From JBNLBT01 sp050303435 (lineage in GTDB: Bacteria > Pseudomonadota > Gammaproteobacteria > Xanthomonadales > Marinicellaceae): a stretch of DNA of 8,423 nt. This document shows, one piece after another, positions 1 through 4,405 of the stretch. The stretch's first letter is position 1. Each line of letters opens with the position of its first letter. A program made the position numbers and the translations under genes. The DNA is taken from contig JBNLBT010000132.1 of assembly GCA_050303435.1 (NCBI GenBank), positions 1-8,423 on the forward strand, written 5' to 3'. The notes under the pieces are model-generated. The model had not been told where the DNA came from. It did not search any database and saw only the letters and a program-made list of their open reading frames with translations.

Positions 1-230
1 AGACTGAAAAGAAACAGACGAAGAAAAAGACTGGCAAGAAAAAGACTGACAACACGCAGACTGGCAACAAGTCAAACAATGCGGGAGCAGACTCACAGCC
101 GTCTTCAGCGAAGGACGCGCCCAAACAGTCGAATCCGGCCCCAAAGCCACCCAAGTCAACGGACAGCAGTGACAGCAAACAATCGGCAGAACCGTCGGAT
201 AAAAATCGGGACCAATCCGCAGCCCATTGA
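1..230 (+). CDS. C-terminal disordered Lys/Ser/Pro-rich tail of an unidentified protein (5' end outside window)
   Basis: Reading codons from base 3 gives an open frame of 75 residues ending at TGA 228-230; the start lies upstream of the window. The peptide is low-complexity. It opens with lysine-rich pentapeptides (KKKTG, KKKTD, NTQTG), continues through a Ser/Pro/Lys/Asp/Asn stretch and ends in SAAH. No folded domain, membrane segment or catalytic motif is visible. Such tails occur at the ends of DEAD-box RNA helicases, some penicillin-binding proteins and other nucleic-acid or envelope proteins, so function cannot be assigned. I prefer this frame over the overlapping one that ends at 294 because that one is a monotonous Arg-rich translation typical of a shifted shadow. 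The 15-bp repeat period keeps the reading frame. The gene is convergent with the regulator gene ending at 482. Coding status is fairly likely; identity is unknown. Confidence 0.55.
   Translation, partial: TEKKQTKKKTGKKKTDNTQTGNKSNNAGADSQPSSAKDAPKQSNPAPKPPKSTDSSDSKQSAEPSDKNRDQSAAH
21..65 (+). repeat. Degenerate 15-bp tandem repeat, three units
   Basis: Units at 21-35, 36-50 and 51-65. The first two differ at one base (AAGAAAAAGACTGGC against ...GAC), and the third keeps the CAGACTGGC-like end. They encode KKKTG, KKKTD and NTQTG in the preferred frame. A 15-bp period preserves frame, as expected for a growing and shrinking disordered basic tail. Confidence 0.75.
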
Positions 231-261
231 ATTCACTGCACCGATGGGCGTCATATTGCCA

Positions 262-293
262 CAGCGGCCGAACAGACATCTGATCGGTCGCTG
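262..293. other. Long stem-loop in the convergent intergenic region
   Basis: CAGCGGCCGA (262-271) pairs with TCGGTCGCTG (284-293) over ten positions with one G-U. Inside, CAG (273-275) and CTG (280-282) can close over ACAT. No U-run follows on either strand, so it is not a canonical intrinsic terminator. It lies 32 bp past the stop of the upstream gene and about 190 bp past the convergent regulator stop. It could stabilise a 3' end or help Rho-dependent termination. The rest of 231-481 holds a weak CGGGG/CCCCG hairpin near 300-316 and a 14-bp palindrome (411-424); I see no gene there. Confidence 0.55.
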
Positions 294-410
294 AAACATC
301 GGGGTTATTGACCCCCGCGCACAAGTCGCGGATTCAATTCAAATAGGATTCATTGGATCAACGAGTCAGACCCGGTCCACAAGCCACCCTCAAATCGAGC
401 GAACAGAACG

Positions 411-424
411 CATCGCATGCGATG
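411..424. repeat. Perfect 14-bp palindrome CATCGCATGCGATG
   Basis: The 14 bases are identical to their reverse complement. The site lies about 58 bp beyond the stop codon of the clp-like gene, in a non-coding convergent region. It could be a protein-binding site or chance; no known consensus is recognised. Confidence 0.5.
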
Positions 425-481
425 AGCGTGCCCTGCATGCACACGGTCGGGTTGGTGGCTGGTGATCTGTGCGACGTCAGA

Positions 482-1216
482 TCAGTTGGGGTTGCGCGCG
501 CCGGCTTCCTGGGTTTTGGTCAACACCACAATGGTGTGGCCTTTGACGTTGATGCTGCCCTGCTCTTCCAGTTCCTTGAGTACACGTCCGGCCATTTCGC
601 GCGAGCAACCAACGATGCGGGAAATCTCCTGGCGGGAAATTTTAATCTGCGTGCCGTCCGGATGCGACAACGCAGCCGGCTCGCGACACAAGTCCAGTAA
701 GGTGCGTGCAATGCGCCCGGTGACGTCAAGAAACGCCAGGCGATGCACCTTGCGGCTGGTTTGCAACAGACGGTGCGTCAACTGAGTGCCAATGGAATAG
801 AGAATTTGCGCGGCGTCGTCTTTCAGCTCATTGTTGAACAATTGCCCCAGACGGTGGTAGCCGATTTCCGCCACCTCGGTTTTTTCCTTGGTGCGCACCG
901 AAACTTCGCGTTTTTCGGTTTTCATGAACAGCCCCATCTCACCGATGAAATCGCCGGCGTTCAGGTAAGCCAGAATCAGTTCTTTACCGTCTTCATTTTC
1001 ATAGGAAATGGTGACTGAACCGTTGATGATGTAATACAGCGTATTGGCCAGATCCCCGGGACGAATGATGGTGGTCTTATTGGGAAACTTGCGCCGGTGG
1101 CAACAGGATAAAAACCGGTTCAGGGAATCGGTTTCCAGCCGAAAAAAACTGGTGTTGTGTATCCGCTCTCCCAAATACAGTTCGTCTATGTTTTTGTCAT
1201 CAAAGAAATTGGACAT
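482..1216 (-). CDS. clp: Crp/Fnr-family global regulator, Clp-like (possible c-di-GMP-responsive)
   Basis: A 244-residue cytoplasmic DNA-binding regulator. Residues ~30-125 form the cyclic-nucleotide-binding beta-roll (RPGD 52-55, GEMGLF 92-97). The long dimer helix follows (~135-160), with T153-S154 at the cAMP-contact positions T127-S128 of E. coli CRP. The C-terminal winged HTH contains GCSREMAGR (203-211), so R206, E207 and R211 match CRP R180, E181 and R185, which read TGTGA. The stretch LAFLDVTGRIARTLL is nearly CRP/Clp-identical. E104 occupies the position of CRP Ser83, as E99 does in Xanthomonas Clp, where that residue was linked to c-di-GMP binding. The position of Clp D162 is Gly167 here, as in CRP, so ligand preference is uncertain. 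The protein ends in an extra ~12-residue tail. The ATG at 1216 has only a weak Shine-Dalgarno. The gene has its own promoter-like sequence downstream of the chorismatase gene. The family call is firm; the ligand is inferred. Confidence 0.93.
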   Translation of the reverse strand: MSNFFDDKNIDELYLGERIHNTSFFRLETDSLNRFLSCCHRRKFPNKTTIIRPGDLANTLYYIINGSVTISYENEDGKELILAYLNAGDFIGEMGLFMKTEKREVSVRTKEKTEVAEIGYHRLGQLFNNELKDDAAQILYSIGTQLTHRLLQTSRKVHRLAFLDVTGRIARTLLDLCREPAALSHPDGTQIKISRQEISRIVGCSREMAGRVLKELEEQGSINVKGHTIVVLTKTQEAGARNPN

Positions 1217-1255
1217 CAGTTTTTATTCAGTCAGTTGGTGGCTATACAACGCTTC

Positions 1256-1284
1256 ATTGTACATGGTTTTCAGATGCTGGACAA
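1256..1284 (-). promoter_or_regulatory. Candidate sigma-70 promoter for the clp-like gene
   Basis: On the minus strand, TTGTCC (1284-1279) and TACAAT (1261-1256) are separated by exactly 17 bp. The -35 matches 4/6 and the -10 matches 5/6 of consensus. Transcription would start near 1249, giving a leader of about 33 nt before the ATG at 1216. The 194-bp gap to the upstream chorismatase gene supports an independent promoter. Called by eye. Confidence 0.5.
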
Positions 1285-1339
1285 AGAATTCCACAACATT
1301 CACGATAATCAGGTGCGCCTGCCTGACCCATCTCATATT

Positions 1340-1381
1340 AATGGCCATTGACCAGCCCGCAATACTGCTTTGGTCGTATTG
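1340..1381. repeat. Palindrome and inverted repeat upstream of the clp-like promoter
   Basis: AATGGCCATT (1340-1349) is a perfect 10-bp palindrome. CAATAC (1360-1365) and GTATTG (1376-1381) form a 6-bp inverted repeat with a 10-nt spacer. Both lie between the chorismatase stop and the -35 of the clp-like gene, at positions where a regulator could act. Neither resembles a TGTGA-N6-TCACA site, so autoregulation through a classical Crp box is not supported. Confidence 0.3.
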
Positions 1382-1410
1382 ACGCCACACACTTCGCGAT
1401 CGTTCAGCGC

Positions 1411-2379
1411 TCAACTGATGTCGGGTCCGGTGCGGCTGAACACCGCTTCGCATTCAAGCATCAATGACCGCCGGCACACCTCGCCGTGCAACACAATCCA
1501 ATGCTGCAATGCGGATTCAGACAGCAGGCCGATCAGTTGCGGCAGGCGTTCGGCGTCGCGCAGATAAAATTTGTACACTCCCACCGTGCGCTGTGCCGGG
1601 TTCAATCCGGCGGTGTGCAGCAATTGCGCAATGTTGGCCAGCGACTCGTGGTACTGTTTTTCAAATCGACCCACGTGTTGCGTGGCGTGACCGGTGACGC
1701 TGGCAGTGCCCGAGCACAACAACAGTTCAGGCAGCAACACCGCGCGGCTGAACAGCGGCTGCCTGGGTGAATACATCTGCGGATATTCCCAGGCCGGCAT
1801 CTGGCGCGTGTTCTCAATGCCCTGCGCTGGCACCCGGGCAAACAAAAAAACATAACAGGCGCGCCGATTCAAGGTGCCAATGGCGGTCGCTGCCGGGTGA
1901 CTGCCCGAGGCGCCACTGTCACGGGCTATGGCTTCAGCGCGGCCAATGCAAAAGCGTTGATAGACTTCCAGGCCGTCCTGCTGCGCATTGATGTCAGGAA
2001 AAAAATTCCACGTGCGAATCAGCTGCGACTTGCCCAGATCCCGCGCAATTTCAAGTCCATGTGTATACAAGCGCTCCACTTGCTGTTGGCTCAAGGCGCC
2101 ATCCGGTTGCGCGCACAGCACCAGGTATTCCTCGCTGTTTGCACAGGCGAAGCCGTCGACAGATGCGGCGGGCCGGGCGCCGCTGGCCTGCCAGGATTCA
2201 CGGAAACCCGGGCTCGCGGCCAGTGCCTCAAAGGGCAGCTCAATTTGCAGGTGGTTGGCCGAAGGATCGCGCTCGGCGGCGGTGACAAACTCAAACAACA
2301 CCGGCCATGCCGGGCCATTGACGTGCAGCTCGCCGGGTGCGCGCGGTGCGGCCTTGATGCTGGATTCGATCTCTGACAT
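1411..2379 (-). CDS. XanB2-type chorismatase (3-/4-hydroxybenzoate synthase, FkbO/Hyg5 family)
   Basis: From ATG 2379 the product has 322 residues, the usual size for this family. It probably converts chorismate to 3- and/or 4-hydroxybenzoate plus pyruvate in the cytoplasm. Family blocks in order: RTWNFFPDIN (122-131), GLEVYQRFCIGRAEA (136-150), PAATAIGT (162-169), FARVPAQGIEN (180-190), RQMPAWEYP (192-200), SPRQPLFSRA (204-213), SGTASVTGH (223-231), then HGEVCRR (298-304) and LECE (308-311) in the RidA-like C-terminal half. These are the blocks I recall from XanB2, which supplies 4-hydroxybenzoate for ubiquinone and 3-hydroxybenzoate for xanthomonadin pigment. No other pigment or ubiquinone gene is in the window. 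The frame also permits starts at ATG 2391 and TTG 2418. None has a well-spaced ribosome site; AAGGA lies 14 nt before ATG 2379. Product ratio and type cannot be read by eye. Confidence 0.85.
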   Translation of the reverse strand: MSEIESSIKAAPRAPGELHVNGPAWPVLFEFVTAAERDPSANHLQIELPFEALAASPGFRESWQASGARPAASVDGFACANSEEYLVLCAQPDGALSQQQVERLYTHGLEIARDLGKSQLIRTWNFFPDINAQQDGLEVYQRFCIGRAEAIARDSGASGSHPAATAIGTLNRRACYVFLFARVPAQGIENTRQMPAWEYPQMYSPRQPLFSRAVLLPELLLCSGTASVTGHATQHVGRFEKQYHESLANIAQLLHTAGLNPAQRTVGVYKFYLRDAERLPQLIGLLSESALQHWIVLHGEVCRRSLMLECEAVFSRTGPDIS

Positions 2380-2409
2380 ACGGGCGCACATTATCCTTGA
2401 TTCATCAGA

Positions 2410-2428
2410 CCACAACAAGTTTTTGTGG
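2410..2428. repeat. Inverted repeat CCACAA-N7-TTGTGG
   Basis: CCACAA (2410-2415) and TTGTGG (2423-2428) are perfect arms around a 7-nt centre; including flanking GA/AC extends the symmetry with one mismatch. It coincides with the predicted transcription start of the chorismatase gene, so it could be an operator or a 5'-end hairpin. Confidence 0.4.
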
Positions 2429-2431
2429 ACA

Positions 2432-2458
2432 ATTTTAACCGCGCACCGGCACTTTCAA
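2432..2458 (-). promoter_or_regulatory. Weak candidate promoter for the chorismatase gene
   Basis: On the minus strand, TTGAAA (2458-2453) and TAAAAT (2437-2432) each match 5/6 of the sigma-70 hexamers, but the spacer is only 15 bp. The start would fall near 2425, upstream of all three possible start codons. It would leave only ~7 nt before TTG 2418, which favours the ATG starts. Low confidence because of the short spacer. Confidence 0.3.
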
Positions 2459-2503
2459 TGCCCGGCGGTTGCTCCCGCCTTCGAGTGCCGGCGGGCAAAG
2501 TGC
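2446..2503. other. Nested and mutually exclusive stem-loops in the chorismatase/cysS divergent region
   Basis: CCGGCACT (2446-2453) pairs with AGTGCCGG (2484-2491), enclosing GGCGG (2464-2468) paired with CCGCC (2475-2479). Alternative pairings exist: GCACTTT (2449-2455) with AAAGTGC (2497-2503), and CCCGCC (2474-2479) with GGCGGG (2490-2495). The element lies upstream of the cysS promoter candidates, so it need not be in the cysS leader. It overlaps the candidate -35 of the chorismatase gene. Confidence 0.5.
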
Positions 2504-2515
2504 ATGCACGCGGGT

Positions 2516-2545
2516 TTGATTTCATTTAAAATAGCGAACTTTAAT
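2516..2545 (+). promoter_or_regulatory. Candidate promoter region of cysS-sufE
   Basis: An AT-rich patch in a GC-rich neighbourhood. TTGATT (2516-2521) and TTTAAT (2540-2545) are separated by 18 bp, which would leave a leader of under 10 nt before the ATG at 2559. An alternative -10, TAAAAT (2527-2532), gives a ~20-nt leader but lacks a clear -35. No strong Shine-Dalgarno precedes the ATG. Confidence 0.4.
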
Positions 2546-2558
2546 TTAACCCAGTGGC

Positions 2559-3938
2559 ATGACCATCCAGTTGAACAACACACTGAGCGGCAGCAAAGAG
2601 ACGTTCCACCCGCTCGATGAAAACCGCATCACCGTTTATTTGTGCGGCCCCACGGTGTACAACTACGCCCACATCGGCAACGCCAGACCGGCGGTTGTGG
2701 TGGATGTGCTGGTGCGACTGCTGCGGCGCGAATACCCGCAGGTGGTGTTCGCCCGCAACATCACCGACATCGATGACAAAATCAACAACAGCGCGCGCGA
2801 ATGCGGCTGTCCAATCAACGAAATCGCTGAAAAATACACCCGCGCCTACAACGAAGACCTTAAGGCGCTGGGCGTGTCGCCACCGGACATTGAACCGCAC
2901 GCCACCCACCACGTGATTGAAATCATCGACATGATCCAGACCCTGGTCGATCGCGGCAACGCCTACGTCACCGACAACGGACACGTGCTGTTCGACGTCG
3001 ACAGCTGCGCCGAGTACGGCCGGCTGTCCAAACGCAACCGCGATGAAATGATCGCCGGTGCGCGGGTGGAAGTGGCGGATTACAAAAAAAATCCGGCCGA
3101 TTTTGTGCTGTGGAAACCCTCGGATGCCAGTTTGCCTGGCTGGGACAGCCCCTGGGGCCGCGGTCGGCCTGGCTGGCACATCGAATGTTCCGCCATGGCC
3201 TGCAAACACCTGGGACCGGTGATTGACATCCATTGCGGTGGCAAAGACCTGATCTTCCCGCACCATGAAAATGAAATTGCACAAAGCTGCTGCGCCAACC
3301 AGACCGCGGAATTTGCCCGCTACTGGGTGCACAACGGTTTCATCACCCTGTCGGAACAAAAAATGTCCAAATCGCTGGGCAACATTCTGCTGATGCGCGA
3401 TGCCATCGCCGAGTACCGCGGCGAAGTGGTGCGCTGGTTGCTGCTCAGCGCGCACTACCGCCAATCGCTGGAGTGGAGCGACGAAACCATCCAGCAGGCG
3501 CGCCGCACCCTGGACCGCATTTACGCCACGCTGCGCGATTGCGAGACACTGCCGCGTCTGCCCGGAGACCACATGGACGATGAAGTGCTGCAGGCGCTGC
3601 GCGACGACCTCAACACACCGATCGCCTTTGCGCGACTCAACGGCCTGGCCAAAGCATTGGCCAATGCGGCGGACGACACGGCGCGCGCGCAATTGAAATC
3701 CACCTTGCTGGACAGCGCCGCGCTGCTTGGCGTGCTGCAGCAATCGCCGCAAGCATGGTTCGCCCAAGACGACGTGGACGCCGATCTGAAACAACGCGTT
3801 GAAGCATTGATTGCAGCCAGGGACGCGGCGCGCAAGCAACGCGACTGGGCCGAATCCGATCGCCTGCGCGATGAATTGAACGACCTGGGTGTGCTGTTGG
3901 AAGACGGCGCCGAGGGCACGCGCTGGAAAATGAAATGA
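2559..3938 (+). CDS. cysS: Cysteinyl-tRNA synthetase
   Basis: A 459-residue class I aminoacyl-tRNA synthetase (E. coli enzyme 461), apparently complete, which charges tRNA-Cys in the cytoplasm. The catalytic Rossmann core carries HIGN (38-41) and KMSKS (268-272). The zinc ligands that select cysteine over serine are present: C29 in LCGPTVY, C210 in HIECSAM, and H235 and E239 in FPHHENE. The DIDDKI block (70-75) is intact, and the helical anticodon-binding C-terminus ends in the typical VLLEDGAEGTRWK. The N-terminal and central blocks resemble Xanthomonas CysS more than E. coli CysS. ATG 2559 places the family N-terminus (NNTLSG) correctly. The stop overlaps the sufE start by 4 bp (ATGA), so the two are probably co-transcribed and translationally coupled. 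A long open frame antisense to this gene is a GC-bias shadow. Confidence 0.98.
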   Translation: MTIQLNNTLSGSKETFHPLDENRITVYLCGPTVYNYAHIGNARPAVVVDVLVRLLRREYPQVVFARNITDIDDKINNSARECGCPINEIAEKYTRAYNEDLKALGVSPPDIEPHATHHVIEIIDMIQTLVDRGNAYVTDNGHVLFDVDSCAEYGRLSKRNRDEMIAGARVEVADYKKNPADFVLWKPSDASLPGWDSPWGRGRPGWHIECSAMACKHLGPVIDIHCGGKDLIFPHHENEIAQSCCANQTAEFARYWVHNGFITLSEQKMSKSLGNILLMRDAIAEYRGEVVRWLLLSAHYRQSLEWSDETIQQARRTLDRIYATLRDCETLPRLPGDHMDDEVLQALRDDLNTPIAFARLNGLAKALANAADDTARAQLKSTLLDSAALLGVLQQSPQAWFAQDDVDADLKQRVEALIAARDAARKQRDWAESDRLRDELNDLGVLLEDGAEGTRWKMK

Positions 3939-4336
3939 GTCAACAGGACATCATCGACACCTTCGCCCTGTTTCCGGACTGGATGGAAAAATATCAGTAC
4001 ATCATCGATCTGGGCAAGAAACTCCCGCCCATGCCGGCCGACCAGTGCGTGGATGAAAATCTGCTGGAGGGGTGCCAGTCGCGGGTGTGGTTTACGCACC
4101 GCCTACAGGACGGCCTATTGCATTTCTCGGCCAATTCCGACGCCACCATAGTCTCCGGCCTGATCGCGCTGGTGCTGTCGGTGTATTCCGGGCAAAGCCC
4201 GCAAACCATTCTGGCCACCGAACCCGAATTCATTGAACGCATCGGTCTGTCCTCGCATTTGTCATCCACGCGCAGCAACGGCCTGAACGCCATGATTGCA
4301 CGGATCAAATCCATCGCCGCTGAACACGTGGCCTGA
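3935..4336 (+). CDS. sufE: SufE-family sulfur acceptor for cysteine desulfurase
   Basis: A 133-residue cytoplasmic protein of normal SufE length (E. coli SufE 138). SufE takes persulfide sulfur from the cysteine desulfurase (SufS, or CsdA for the paralogue CsdE) and passes it to the Fe-S scaffold. The acceptor cysteine is C47 in the signature EGCQSRVW. Other family features are the FPDWMEKYQYIIDLGK helix near residues 13-28, SGLIALVLSVYSG in the middle, and LSSTRSNGLNAM near the C-terminus. ATG 3935 overlaps the cysS stop. A strong intrinsic terminator follows, so this is the last gene of the pair. No sufS or sufBCD gene is in the window, so its partner must be encoded elsewhere. It could be named csdE; sequence alone does not separate the two here. 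Confidence 0.93.
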   Translation: MSQQDIIDTFALFPDWMEKYQYIIDLGKKLPPMPADQCVDENLLEGCQSRVWFTHRLQDGLLHFSANSDATIVSGLIALVLSVYSGQSPQTILATEPEFIERIGLSSHLSSTRSNGLNAMIARIKSIAAEHVA

Positions 4337-4352
4337 CAGACGCGCGGACATA

Positions 4353-4383
4353 AAAAAAGCACGGGCAAAACCCGTGCTTTTTT
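4353..4383. terminator. Bidirectional rho-independent terminator
   Basis: GCACGGG (4359-4365) and CCCGTGC (4371-4377) form a GC-rich stem with loop CAAAA. The stem is extended by a run of seven A (4352-4358) opposite six T (4378-4383). It therefore ends in a U-tract on both strands. It sits 16 bp after the sufE stop and 22 bp after the stop of the convergent protease gene, so it should terminate both. Confidence 0.93.
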
Positions 4384-4405
4384 GTGCCTTTTTTAAAGAC
4401 TCAGA

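Noticed and set aside
79..294. 71-residue plus-strand open frame from an internal ATG
   Set aside because: Arg-rich, no motif, and overlaps the more protein-like Lys/Ser/Pro frame ending at 230; it also runs through the hairpin at 262-293. Treated as a frame shadow.
297..317. Hairpin with CGGGG and CCCCG arms as a terminator
   Set aside because: Only five pairs with an 8-nt loop and no U-run on either strand; too weak to call.
1285..1325. Possible Crp box upstream of the clp-like gene (CGTGA then a poor right half)
   Set aside because: The left half matches 4/5 but the right half does not; autoregulation through it is not supported.
1223..1453. 76-residue minus-strand open frame between the chorismatase and clp-like genes
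   Set aside because: It overlaps the end of the chorismatase gene in another frame and spans the candidate clp promoter; no protein feature supports it.
2541..3839. 432-residue open frame antisense to cysS
   Set aside because: It mirrors the codon structure of a high-GC gene on the opposite strand; its translation has no recognisable domain, whereas cysS is certain.
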